From Frigoribacterium sp. JB110 (GTDB lineage: Bacteria; Actinomycetota; Actinomycetes; Actinomycetales; Microbacteriaceae), in NCBI RefSeq assembly GCF_900163665.1, contig NZ_FUIA01000016.1, positions 1 to 64,000 on the forward strand: 64,000 bases of DNA. The letters run 5' to 3'. Positions 33,570 through 41,968 of the stretch are shown here, piece by piece. The notes beneath the pieces are model-generated. The model saw only the letters and a program-made list of their open reading frames with translations. It was not told the origin of the DNA and made no database searches. Both the position numbers and the translations under genes were made by a program. Within the stretch, counting starts at the first letter, position 1. Each line of letters starts with the position of its first letter.

Positions 33570-34793
33570 ATGTCGAAGAGGAGAGTTGTCGGGCCTGCGG
33601 CCGTGACGGCCGTCGCAGCCATGGCGCTCGTCGCCTGCAGCGGAGGCGGCGGAGGAAACGGCGGCGATGCCGCGGATGATCCGATCACGGTCGGCATATC
33701 GTTGCCGCTGACCGGAGACTTCGCCGAGCCGGGCAAGGGCGTGCAGGCGGGGTATGAAACGTGGGCGAAGGTGGTCAACGACGGCGGCGGCCTGCTGGGG
33801 CGCGAAGTGGAGCTGAAGATCCTGGATGACGCGTCGGATGCCGACCGCGTGGTGCAGGACTATGAGGCGCTGATCGCTCAGGACCAGGTGGATCTCGTTG
33901 TCGGTCCCTTCTCCACCCGCCTGGTCGTGCCAGCCTCCCGCGTTGCGAACGAGTACGGAATGCTGTTCGTGGAGCCCGCGGCTGCGGCGGCGGAGGTGTT
34001 CGAGAACGGCTTCGACAACATCTTCTACGCAGCTCCCGCCATCGCACCAGACCACTACAACCACCTGGTTGAGTACATCTTGGCGCTGCCGGAGGACGAG
34101 CGCCCGCAGACGATGGGCGTCGCGGCGATGGACGACCCGTTCGCGCAGGGGACCGCATACGGCTTGCGCGATCAGCTCGAAGAGGCCGGCGTGGAGGTGG
34201 TGGTGGATGAGGTCTATCCGCCCAACCACACCGACTTCTCCGGCGTCGCCGCGGCGATCGCCGATGCCGATCCGGATCTGATCGTCGGCGGCTCGCAGTA
34301 CCAGGACGGTGTGAACCTGATTCTGGCGCTGCAGCAGCTGAACTACCAGCCCCGGATGGTGGCCTTCTCCGGAGCTCCGACGAACGCGGAGTTCAGTGAG
34401 GCGATCGGCGGCAGCGTGGACGGGATCCTCGCGCCGACCGGCTACGACAACACCGCGCCGTGGCCGTCGAACGCGGAGTTCGTCGAGGCGCATGAGGAGC
34501 TGCACGGTGAGGCGCCTCAGGAGGACGAGGCCAACGCGTACACGGCTGGTCAGGTGGTAGCCGCTGCGGTGGAGGAGATCGGCTGCGCCGAGCAGGGCGA
34601 GTGCCAGCAGCAGCTGATCGACTACCTGCACGGCGCCACGGTCGACACCGTCGTCGGTCCGCTCGCCTGGGATGACGCGGGCAGGCCAGACGGGGCGCAC
34701 CTGATCCTGCAGTACGTGGACGGCGAGATCACCACGGTGCTGCCGGAGGATGTGGCGGAGACCGAGCTCGTGCACCCGAAGCCGAAGTGGTGA
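33570..34793 (+). CDS. Liv-type ABC transporter substrate-binding lipoprotein
   Basis: 407 residues; start ATG 33570 with AGGAGG six bases upstream. Lipobox VACS (Cys23) followed by a Gly-rich linker. The body is Peripla_BP_6: ITVGISLPLTGDFAEPGKGVQAGYETW, GGLLGREVELKILDDASDADR, VDLVVGPFSTRLVVPAS and the second-domain HTDFSGVAAAIADADPDLIVGG. Family members bind branched-chain amino acids, amides, urea or aromatic acids. A gap of 117 bp follows the GSDH gene, so it may be read from the same regulated transcript. Confidence 0.9.
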   Translation: MSKRRVVGPAAVTAVAAMALVACSGGGGGNGGDAADDPITVGISLPLTGDFAEPGKGVQAGYETWAKVVNDGGGLLGREVELKILDDASDADRVVQDYEALIAQDQVDLVVGPFSTRLVVPASRVANEYGMLFVEPAAAAAEVFENGFDNIFYAAPAIAPDHYNHLVEYILALPEDERPQTMGVAAMDDPFAQGTAYGLRDQLEEAGVEVVVDEVYPPNHTDFSGVAAAIADADPDLIVGGSQYQDGVNLILALQQLNYQPRMVAFSGAPTNAEFSEAIGGSVDGILAPTGYDNTAPWPSNAEFVEAHEELHGEAPQEDEANAYTAGQVVAAAVEEIGCAEQGECQQQLIDYLHGATVDTVVGPLAWDDAGRPDGAHLILQYVDGEITTVLPEDVAETELVHPKPKW

Positions 34794-34796
34794 CTG

Positions 34797-35681
34797 GTGA
34801 CCGGCGCCCTTCTCTTCCAAAGTCTGATTCTGGGCATCCTGCTGGGAGGGCTTTACGCCCTCCTGGCAGCGGGCCTCACGCTCTACTTCGGGGTCATGCG
34901 CGTGGTGATGCTCGCCCATGCGGCGTTCGTCATGCTCGCGGCGTACATCGCGTGGTTCTTCACGACTCGGACCGGGTTGGATCCGATGCTCTCGCTGGTG
35001 ATCAGCGTGCCGTTGTTCTTCCTGCTCGGGTATGCGATTCAGCGGTGGCTCATCTCACGGCTGAAGCCGGCGACGATGACGATGATGTCGGTGCTGATCA
35101 CCTTCGCTCTCGCGCTGCTCATCGAGGGCGGCCTCGGGATGGCGTTCACCGGCACCCAGCGCCGGCTCGATCTGTCGTACGGCACCTCGAGCCTGAACCT
35201 GTTCGGTGCGTCGATTCCCATCGTGCAGATCATCTCGTTCGGGCTCGCCGCGCTGAGCCTGGCCAGCCTCTACCTGCTGATGAAGAAATCGAAGTTCGGG
35301 CAGGCGCTGCGAGCCACGATTCAGCATCCGGAAGCGGCCCGCCTGGTGGGCATCGACACCGGTAAGGTCGCGGGTCTCGGCTTCGGGCTCGGCCTGGCCA
35401 CCGCCGCTGTGGGCGGCGTGGCGATGTCGTTGCAGTACACGATCTTTCCGTCTCTGCACTGGCACTGGATCGGCCCGCTGATGGCGATCATCGTGGTGGG
35501 CGGGCTCGGGTCGATACCCGGTGCGGCCATCGCCGCGATGCTGCTCGGCATCATCCGGGTCATGCTCGAGATTCCGCTCGGCCCCACGTGGGCCCAGACC
35601 ATCTTCTACGTCGCGCTGTTCGTCACTCTGATGGTTCGGCCGCAAGGATTCTTTGGAGGTCGTCTTGCGCAACGCTTCTGA
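34797..35681 (+). CDS. Branched-chain-amino-acid-type ABC permease (LivH-like)
   Basis: 294 residues from GTG 34797, four bases after the binding-protein stop. About eight hydrophobic helices. LivH hallmarks: the N-terminal LFQSLILGILLGGLYALLAAGLTLYFGVMRVVMLAHAAF and the conserved loop ALRATIQHPEAARLVGIDTGKV and GGLGSIPGA. It forms the transmembrane channel together with the next gene product. Confidence 0.92.
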   Translation: MTGALLFQSLILGILLGGLYALLAAGLTLYFGVMRVVMLAHAAFVMLAAYIAWFFTTRTGLDPMLSLVISVPLFFLLGYAIQRWLISRLKPATMTMMSVLITFALALLIEGGLGMAFTGTQRRLDLSYGTSSLNLFGASIPIVQIISFGLAALSLASLYLLMKKSKFGQALRATIQHPEAARLVGIDTGKVAGLGFGLGLATAAVGGVAMSLQYTIFPSLHWHWIGPLMAIIVVGGLGSIPGAAIAAMLLGIIRVMLEIPLGPTWAQTIFYVALFVTLMVRPQGFFGGRLAQRF

Positions 35682-36816
35682 TACCGGATCCCCCGCCGTG
35701 ACGTCGCGACTGGCGTTCCTGACCGGCAACGGCACCAGCAGGTGGCGCCCGCTCGTCGCGATCGCCGTCGTCATCGCGATTCTCGCGCTGTGGCCGCTGG
35801 TCGCACCGAATCCGTACATGCTCAGTGTGGGCGTGATCGTGCTGTACCACGCGGTTCTGGCGACGTCGTGGAACGTGATGGGCGGCTTCACCGGATACAT
35901 CTCCATCGGGCACGCGGCCTTCTTCGGGGTCGGGGCCTACGGCACCGGACTGTTGGTCATCCACACCGGGATGAACTTCCTGCTCGCGACGCTGATCGCC
36001 GCGATCGGCACCGCGATTCTGACCATCCCCGTCGGGATGGCGGCGCTGCGGGTGCGCGGCGCCTCGTTCGTGATCGTGACGATCGCGCTCGTGCTGGTGC
36101 TGCTGCTCGTCTTCCAGAGCATGGGATCGGTGACCGGCGGGTCGGATGGCCTCGTCGTGCCGCGTCCGTTCCCTGACCTGCTGCGGCCGCAGCACCACCA
36201 GGTCTTCTTCTTCCTGTTCCTCGGCCTGCTGACGCTGTGCCTGCTGGTGTGGACGTTCATCGACAGGTCGCGGTTCGGTGCGGCGCTGAAGTCGGTGCGC
36301 GAAGACGAGGACAAGGCCGAATCGCTCGGGTCGCCGACTGCGGCGCTGAAACTGACGGCGTTCGTGATCTCCGCCACGCTCACCGCGATCTGCGGCGGCT
36401 TCTACGCCGTCTGGTTCGGAGACCTCGATCCGGTGTTCCAGTTCGACATCGTGCTCTGCTCCACCATCGTGCTGATGGCGCTGTTCGGCGGCAACCGGTA
36501 CCTGTTCGGACCGCTGCTGGGCGCGATCGTGGTCAGCGGCGCGGAGGAGTACTTCGTGCTGAACTTCGGCGACACCCAGTTCCACCTCATCGCACTCGGT
36601 CTGCTGCTGGCGATCGTGGTCCTGTTCCTGCCGGACGGCGTGCTCACCGGAATCGCGCAGCTCATCGCGCGGCTGCGACCGCAGGCGGCGTCGATCAGCG
36701 AGCTCTCTGCAGGGGAGCTGGCGGATCAGCGTGCAGGACGAGACCCGGATGCTCCAGAAGACGGCAGCGATGCAACCGACGCACGCGACGCGACGAAAGG
36801 GACGCCCCGTGAGTGA
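35665..36816 (+). CDS. Branched-chain-amino-acid-type ABC permease (LivM-like)
   Basis: 383 residues from a TTG at 35665, chosen because GGAGG lies six bases upstream; a TTG at 35653 sits inside that site. The start overlaps the LivH-like stop by 17 bases. LivM features: WNVMGGFTGYISIGHAAFFGVGAYG, GGSDGL and SVREDEDKAESLGSPTAALKLTAFVISATLTAICGG. The C-terminal tail of about 50 hydrophilic residues (EDGSDATDARDATKG) is unusually long and overlaps the start of the next gene. Confidence 0.9.
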   Translation: MRNASDTGSPAVTSRLAFLTGNGTSRWRPLVAIAVVIAILALWPLVAPNPYMLSVGVIVLYHAVLATSWNVMGGFTGYISIGHAAFFGVGAYGTGLLVIHTGMNFLLATLIAAIGTAILTIPVGMAALRVRGASFVIVTIALVLVLLLVFQSMGSVTGGSDGLVVPRPFPDLLRPQHHQVFFFLFLGLLTLCLLVWTFIDRSRFGAALKSVREDEDKAESLGSPTAALKLTAFVISATLTAICGGFYAVWFGDLDPVFQFDIVLCSTIVLMALFGGNRYLFGPLLGAIVVSGAEEYFVLNFGDTQFHLIALGLLLAIVVLFLPDGVLTGIAQLIARLRPQAASISELSAGELADQRAGRDPDAPEDGSDATDARDATKGTPRE

Positions 36817-37564
36817 CACGCTCGCTGATACTCCCGTCATCCTCCAGACCCGTGATCTGCGCAAGTCGTTCGGCGGTGTGCACGCCGTCGACGGCGCCAC
36901 CACGACCTTCTACGAGGGCAAGATCAACGGTCTGATCGGTCCGAACGGTTCGGGCAAGACGACGTTCTTCAACTGCGTCACCGGCATGATCCGCCCCGAT
37001 TCCGGCACGATCACGATGCACGGCCGCAACGTCACAGGCTGGGCGCCGCACCGCATCGCCAGGGCAGGGCTCGGGCGCAGCTTCCAGCTGTGCCGGGTCT
37101 TCCCTCGGATGACGGTGCTGGAGAACATGCTGGCGGCGGTGCAGCCTGGGTCGCTGCGCGAGTACATCGGCAACGCTCATCATCGCCGCACGGTCGGGCG
37201 GGCCAGGGCCATGCTCGAACGCGTGGGGATCGACCATCTGGAGAACTCCGAGGCCCGCGACATCTCGTACGGCCAGCAGAAGCTGCTCGAACTCGGCTCC
37301 ACGCTGATGACCGATCCGCCGTTCGTGATGCTGGACGAACCGGCGGGAGGCGTGAACCCGTCGCTGATCGAACGCATCGCAACGCTGGTGCGCGAACTCA
37401 ACGCCGAGGGGACGACGTTCCTGATCGTGGAGCACAACATGGAGCTGATCATGAGCCTGTGCGATCAGATCGTGGTCTTCGACCGGGGCGCGCAGATCGC
37501 CGCCGGAACCCCGGATGTGGTCCAGTCCGATCCGAAGGTCTTGGAGGCATACCTTGGCGTCTGA
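36809..37564 (+). CDS. Branched-chain-amino-acid-type ABC ATPase (LivG-like)
   Basis: 251 residues from GTG 36809, with GAAAGGGA upstream, overlapping the LivM-like stop by eight bases. Walker A GPNGSGKT, signature ISYGQQKLLEL (the LivG-type variant of LSGGQ), Walker B FVMLDEPAGGVN and the switch His in LIVEHNME. The GLGRSFQLCRVFPRMTVLENML segment after Walker A is typical of LivG. It energises the importer together with the LivF-like protein. Confidence 0.92.
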   Translation: MSDTLADTPVILQTRDLRKSFGGVHAVDGATTTFYEGKINGLIGPNGSGKTTFFNCVTGMIRPDSGTITMHGRNVTGWAPHRIARAGLGRSFQLCRVFPRMTVLENMLAAVQPGSLREYIGNAHHRRTVGRARAMLERVGIDHLENSEARDISYGQQKLLELGSTLMTDPPFVMLDEPAGGVNPSLIERIATLVRELNAEGTTFLIVEHNMELIMSLCDQIVVFDRGAQIAAGTPDVVQSDPKVLEAYLGV

Positions 37565-38288
37565 CGTTGTACTCGAGCTGTCCGATATCGAAGCCGGATA
37601 CGGCAAAGCCGCGCTCGTGCTGCGCGGACTGTCGGTGAAGGTGCGCCGCAAGGAGGTGGTCTGCCTCGTCGGTCCGAACGGTGCGGGCAAGTCGACTGTG
37701 CTGAAGGTGGCCAGCGGCATGCTGAAGCCTCGCTCAGGGAAGGTGCTGCTGGGTGGCGAAGACGTCACAGGTCGGGGGCCGCAGAAGCTCCTGCGCGGAG
37801 GCCTCTCGCACGTGCTGCAGGGTCACTCGGTGTTCAAGGAGATGACCGTCGAGGAGAACATCCGTCTCGGCGGCTACGCGCTGTCGGACCAGTCGGCCAT
37901 CGCGGAGCGGATCGACTTCGTGCGGACCGTGTTCCCCGTGGTGGCTGAGCAGTGGAAGCAGAGCGCCGGGGCGCTCTCGGGCGGCCAGCAGAAGCAGGTG
38001 GAGTTCGCGCGGGCGATGATCGTGCAGCCGGACGTGGTGCTGCTGGACGAACCGTCCATGGGGCTGGACCCCAAGCGCACGGCCACGATCTTCGAAGAGG
38101 TCGACCGCATGCGTCAGAACGGTGTGGCGGTGCTGATCGTGGAGCAGAACGCACGCCGCGCCCTGCAGATGGCGGATGTCGGCTGCGTGCTCGACCTGGG
38201 CCGCGTGTTCGCCACAGGTCCGGCATCCGAGCTCCTCGCCGATCCCAAGCTCAGCGAGCTCTACCTCGGCGGCCGCCCCGCGTCCTGA
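37554..38288 (+). CDS. Branched-chain-amino-acid-type ABC ATPase (LivF-like)
   Basis: 244 residues from a TTG at 37554, supported by GGAGG six bases upstream and an 11-base overlap with the LivG-like gene. It opens VVLELSDIEAGYGKAALVLRGL, then Walker A GPNGAGKS, signature LSGGQQKQVEFARAM, Walker B VVLLDEPSMGLD and switch His-position residue in LIVEQNA (Gln in LivF-type proteins). It is the last gene of the importer; the fourth dispersed palindrome follows three bases after the stop and may end the transcript. Confidence 0.92.
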   Translation: MASDVVLELSDIEAGYGKAALVLRGLSVKVRRKEVVCLVGPNGAGKSTVLKVASGMLKPRSGKVLLGGEDVTGRGPQKLLRGGLSHVLQGHSVFKEMTVEENIRLGGYALSDQSAIAERIDFVRTVFPVVAEQWKQSAGALSGGQQKQVEFARAMIVQPDVVLLDEPSMGLDPKRTATIFEEVDRMRQNGVAVLIVEQNARRALQMADVGCVLDLGRVFATGPASELLADPKLSELYLGGRPAS

Positions 38289-38291
38289 CCC

Positions 38292-38372
38292 CGCTGCCGA
38301 GATGCGCACCTTTCGTCGAGATGCGCCGTTTTTGACACCCGGATGTCGAAAACGTGCGCATCTCGCGAGCGG
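38292..38372. repeat. Dispersed palindromic repeat, copy 4 (best-formed)
   Basis: Outer arms 38293-38309 and 38354-38370 pair at 15 of 17 positions. Within them lie a second direct unit CGAGATGCGCCG and an inner hairpin (CGTTTTTGACA with TGTCGAAAACG, 10 of 11 pairs, loop CCCGGA). Located in a convergent gap after the LivF-like stop. Read as RNA, either strand gives a strong branched or extended stem-loop. Confidence 0.88.
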
Positions 38373-38477
38373 TTCGTGGCGGTCGGTCCGTCCCCGATCA
38401 TCGGGGTCGCCACCGCCAGGGCGGCACACGGCCTCGAAGAAGCAGCAGCAGGAGGGTAGCGCGTCGGCGCGGGGCGG

Positions 38478-40124
38478 CTAGGCGCCGAGCACCTGGTCGA
38501 TGACGTCCTTGGCCTCGAGCTGCACCTGGTGCAGGTGCTCGGGGCCCTCGAGGCTCTCGGCGTAGAGCTTGTAGACGTCTTCGGTGCCGGATGGGCGGGC
38601 CGCGAACCACGACGTGGCCGTCTGCACCTTGAGACCGCCGATCGCTTCGTCGTTCCCCGGTGCGCGCGTGAGCTTCGCGGTGATCGCGTCGCCGGCGAGT
38701 ACGTCCGCCGTGACGTCGTCGGCCGACAGCTTCTTCAGCGCGGCCTTCTGCTCCGGGGTGGCGGGGGCGTCGACGCGCGCGTAGGCCGACGAGCCGTGCT
38801 CCGCTTCGAGCTCGCGGTACCGCTGCGACGGCGTCTTGCCCGTCACCGCGATGATCTCGGCGGCGAGCAGGCAGAGCAGGATGCCGTCCTTGTCGGTGGT
38901 CCACACGGAACCGTCCTTGCGCAGGAACGACGCCCCTGCCGACTCCTCGCCTCCGAAGCCGACCGAGCCGTCGAGCAGGCCGGGCACGAACCACTTGAAC
39001 CCGACGGGCACCTCGATGAGCGTGCGGCCGAGGGAAGCGGCGACCTTGTCGATGATCATCGACGACACGAGCGTCTTGCCGATGCCCGCGTCCAGCCGCC
39101 ATCCGGGCCGGTTGGCGTAGAGGTAGTCGATCGCGACGGCGAGGTAGTGGTTCGGGTTCATCAGCCCGGCGTCTGGCGTGACGATGCCATGCCGGTCGGC
39201 GTCGGCGTCGTTGCCGGTGAGCAGATCGAACTCGGAGCGCCTCGACACGAGCGATGCCATCGCAGACGGTGACGACGGGTCCATCCGGATCTTCTCATCC
39301 CAGTCCAGCGTCATGAAGCGCCATGTGGGGTCGACATCCGGGTTCACGACTGTCATGTCGAGGCCGTAGACCTCGCCGATCAGCTGCCAGTACTCGACCG
39401 AGGCCCCGCCCATCGGGTCGGCGCCGATGCGCACTCCGGTGGACTTGATCGCCTCGACGTCGATGATGCTCGCCAGGTCGCGCACGTACGCGTCGCGGTA
39501 GTCGTAGGTGGCGAGGGCGTCGTGGTCGAGGTCGGCGAATCGGAGGCGGCGGACCGCGTCGAGGTCGTCGGCCAGCAGGTCGTTTGCGCGGTTCGCGATC
39601 CATTCGGTCGCGTCGGAGTCGGCGGGGCCGCCGTGCGGCGGGTTGTACTTGAAACCGCCGTCGCCGGGCGGGTTGTGGCTCGGGGTGACGACGATGCCGT
39701 CCGCGCGGTCGGGGTCGGTGGTGTCGCGGCCGGTGTTGTACGTGAGGATGGCGTGGCTCAGCGCCGGGGTCGGCACGTACGAGTCGCGCGAATCGATGCG
39801 CACGTCCACGCCGTTGGCGACCAGCACCTCGATGGCGCTGTGCTGGGCCGGGAGCGACAGAGCGTGGGTGTCGCGGCCGAGGAACAGCGGGCCTGCGATG
39901 CCCTGCTCCATGCGGTAGTCGACGATGGCCTGGGTGGTGGCGAGGATGTGGTGCTCGTTGAAGCTCGACTTCAGGCTCGAGCCGCGGTGACCGCTGGTGC
40001 CGAAGGCGACGCGCTGCGCGTCGAACTGCGGGTCGGGAACAAGGTCGTAGTACGCACCGATGAGCTCATCGATGTCGGTCAGATCGGATGCTTCCGCGGG
40101 CTGTCCTGCGCGACTCATGCTCAT
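38478..40124 (-). CDS. pgm: Alpha-D-glucose-specific phosphoglucomutase
   Basis: 548 residues; ATG 40124, with another ATG two codons on. Conserved sites of the phosphohexomutase superfamily: the phosphoserine loop VVTPSHNPPGDGGF, the metal loop TGNDADADRHGI, the sugar-binding GFGGEESAGASF and the phosphate-binding SWFAARPSGTEDVYKLYAES. It interconverts glucose-1-phosphate and glucose-6-phosphate, linking glycogen, nucleotide sugars and glycolysis. A housekeeping gene by itself, convergent with the Liv operon. Confidence 0.95.
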   Translation of the reverse strand: MSMSRAGQPAEASDLTDIDELIGAYYDLVPDPQFDAQRVAFGTSGHRGSSLKSSFNEHHILATTQAIVDYRMEQGIAGPLFLGRDTHALSLPAQHSAIEVLVANGVDVRIDSRDSYVPTPALSHAILTYNTGRDTTDPDRADGIVVTPSHNPPGDGGFKYNPPHGGPADSDATEWIANRANDLLADDLDAVRRLRFADLDHDALATYDYRDAYVRDLASIIDVEAIKSTGVRIGADPMGGASVEYWQLIGEVYGLDMTVVNPDVDPTWRFMTLDWDEKIRMDPSSPSAMASLVSRRSEFDLLTGNDADADRHGIVTPDAGLMNPNHYLAVAIDYLYANRPGWRLDAGIGKTLVSSMIIDKVAASLGRTLIEVPVGFKWFVPGLLDGSVGFGGEESAGASFLRKDGSVWTTDKDGILLCLLAAEIIAVTGKTPSQRYRELEAEHGSSAYARVDAPATPEQKAALKKLSADDVTADVLAGDAITAKLTRAPGNDEAIGGLKVQTATSWFAARPSGTEDVYKLYAESLEGPEHLHQVQLEAKDVIDQVLGA

Positions 40125-40271
40125 AGTCTGCCAGGCATCGTTACCTTTCGGTTATGCATACGGTGTGCGAATCGGCCACGAGCGATCCGGGGCGGCCGAA
40201 GCCGGATGATCCGGATGCAGATCCGGCGCGCTCGGTGCGGAGCCGGCGGCGGCGGCGCTACGCTCTTGGGC

Positions 40272-41228
40272 ATGACGAACGAAGCTGCCGCCCTGCGTAC
40301 CTACAGCTACCTGGGGCCGGCGGGAACGTTCACGGAGTCGGCGCTGGAGCAGGTGCCTGAGGCGCGCGGGCAGACCTGGAAGCCGGTGAGCAACGTCGGT
40401 GAGGCGCTCGGCGACGTCGCGTCGGGATCCAGCGACGCGGCGATGATCGCGATCGAGAACACCGTCGAGGGCGGAGTGTCGAGCGCGCAGGACGCGCTGG
40501 CGGATGTGCCGGGCCTGCGCATCGTGGGCGAGTACCTGGTGCCGGTGTCGTTCGTTCTCGTCGCTCCGCGCGGTGTGACGCTCGATCAGGTGACGGATGT
40601 CGCTGCGCATCCGGTCGCGTATGCGCAGTGCCTGAAGTGGCTGGGGCAGAACGTGCCTGGGCATGCGCAGGTCGTGGCGGGCAGCAACGTCGCCAGTGCG
40701 ATCGGTGTGCTCGACGGCACGCTTCCCGCGCAGGCGGCGATCGCCGCTCCCGGCGTGGTCGGGCACTACGATGTCGACGTGCTCGCCGAGAACATCGGCG
40801 ACAACCACGAGGCCGTCACCCGGTTCGTGCTCGTGACGCGCACGGGTGCGCCGCCGGAGCCCACGGGAGCGGACAAGACGTCGCTCATCGCCGAACTGCC
40901 CAAGGAAGTCGCCGGAGCCCTTGTCGAGATGCTGGAGCAGTTCGCGACCAGGGGCATCAACCTGAGCCTGCTGCAGTCGCGGCCGATCGGCGACAAGCTC
41001 GGCCGGTACCGCTTCGTGATCGATGCCGATGGGCACATCACCGACGAGCGGATGGCCGACGCCCTGATGGGCCTCAAGCGCTTCAGCCCCAGGGTGATCT
41101 TCCTGGGCTCCTACCCGCGCGCCGACCGCCAGATCGTGCAGTACTCCGAGCGCTACAGCGATGCGTCCTTCGCCGAGGCCCGCGACTGGATCCGCGGGCT
41201 GCTCTCAGGCGAGCCCGCCGGGGAGTAG
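40272..41228 (+). CDS. pheA: Prephenate dehydratase
   Basis: 318 residues from ATG 40272. The periplasmic-binding-like catalytic domain shows YLGPAGTFTESAL, IAIENTVEGGVSSAQDAL, VAGSNVASA and the TRF motif in EAVTRFVLVTR. The C-terminal ACT domain carries GINLSLLQSRPIGDKLGRYRFVIDADGH (the SRP and GRYRF blocks of phenylalanine sensing). It converts prephenate to phenylpyruvate and should be inhibited by Phe. The actinobacterial monofunctional length is typical. A larger upstream open frame is antisense to pgm and not real. Confidence 0.95.
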   Translation: MTNEAAALRTYSYLGPAGTFTESALEQVPEARGQTWKPVSNVGEALGDVASGSSDAAMIAIENTVEGGVSSAQDALADVPGLRIVGEYLVPVSFVLVAPRGVTLDQVTDVAAHPVAYAQCLKWLGQNVPGHAQVVAGSNVASAIGVLDGTLPAQAAIAAPGVVGHYDVDVLAENIGDNHEAVTRFVLVTRTGAPPEPTGADKTSLIAELPKEVAGALVEMLEQFATRGINLSLLQSRPIGDKLGRYRFVIDADGHITDERMADALMGLKRFSPRVIFLGSYPRADRQIVQYSERYSDASFAEARDWIRGLLSGEPAGE

Positions 41229-41233
41229 AGGGC

Positions 41234-41629
41234 CTACGACCACTCGGCACACGTGACTCCGGAGTAGTCGCGGATGCGCTCGTCTTCGGTCGCCAGCGTC
41301 AGACCCTCAAGCCGGGCTTGGGCGACGAGCATCCGATCGAACGGGTCGCGATGATCCCACGCCAGCTCTCCCGCCGTTCGCATGTGCCGCGTCGTCAGCG
41401 GGAGCTCGGAGCCGAGCAGGGCGTTCACGAGGTCGTCCCAGCGGTCGAGCACGCGGTCACCGTGGGGCAGGCGACCGCTCCGCGTCTTCTGCGCGATTTC
41501 GTATGCGCTGGCTGCCGAGAGAACGATGTTCTCGGCAGCGGAGAGACTTCGGCGTACGCGAACCGGCACGCGGGACGGGTCCGTTGCCAGCCACAGGATG
41601 ACATGCGTGTCGAGAAGGAATGAGCTCAC
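41234..41629 (-). CDS. PIN-domain toxin, VapC family
   Basis: 131 residues from GTG 41629, which overlaps the antitoxin stop as GTGA. PIN acidic residues: SSFLLDTHVILWLATDPS (first Asp), YEIAQKTRSGRL (Glu), and HRDPFDRMLVAQARLEGLTLATEDERI (the paired late acids). The DTHVILW opening is the group of VapC-like toxins usually paired with Phd/YefM antitoxins. Expected activity: Mg2+-dependent RNase. Its 3' end is six bases from the convergent pheA stop. Confidence 0.9.
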   Translation of the reverse strand: MSSFLLDTHVILWLATDPSRVPVRVRRSLSAAENIVLSAASAYEIAQKTRSGRLPHGDRVLDRWDDLVNALLGSELPLTTRHMRTAGELAWDHRDPFDRMLVAQARLEGLTLATEDERIRDYSGVTCAEWS

Positions 41630-41898
41630 GCCGTCTCCGCGAGAGGATCGCCTGACGAGTTCTGCTCCCATGCGGAAAGTTCGTGCTCTGGCATCGGCTC
41701 GAACAGGCTGTTCGTCGAGATGGGAGGGAGCTCCGGCAGCAACGGCGCTTCGAGGTCACGCTGCCGGGGCGCGGCCGCTTGGATGCGTGCGATGGGCTTC
41801 CCGGCGCGAGCGATCACCACGTCCTCTCCGTCCTCGACACGACGCAGCAGCTCGGACAGTCTCGTCTTCGCCTCCTGCACGTTCACGGTGATGCTCAC
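41626..41898 (-). CDS. Type II antitoxin, Phd/YefM family
   Basis: 90 residues from GTG 41898. SITVNVQEAKTRLSELLRRVEDGEDVVIARAGKPIARIQ is the standard Phd/YefM DNA-binding fold; the C-terminal ~45 residues (Pro- and acid-rich) would neutralise the toxin. The long upstream open frame is non-homologous. A 25-bp inverted repeat sits 15 bases upstream and is the likely autoregulatory operator. Confidence 0.9.
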   Translation of the reverse strand: MSITVNVQEAKTRLSELLRRVEDGEDVVIARAGKPIARIQAAAPRQRDLEAPLLPELPPISTNSLFEPMPEHELSAWEQNSSGDPLAETA

Positions 41899-41913
41899 GC
41901 CACTATCTTCCCA

Positions 41914-41938
41914 TGGTCTGGTCAACAAGACCAGACCA
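41914..41938 (-). promoter_or_regulatory. Operator candidate of the second toxin-antitoxin operon
   Basis: TGGTCTGGTC-AACAA-GACCAGACCA: perfect 10-bp arms with a 5-base spacer, immediately upstream of the antitoxin start. Position and symmetry fit antitoxin autorepression. A TTGTTG -35-like element on the minus strand overlaps the spacer; the -10 is uncertain. Confidence 0.7.
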
Positions 41939-41968
41939 GACTCTGCGGATGTGCTCGGCTGACTCACG

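Noticed and set aside
39522..40271. Upstream extension of the pheA frame, antisense to pgm
   Set aside because: No homology, and it overlaps the whole start of pgm. The ATG at 40272 begins the conserved dehydratase sequence.
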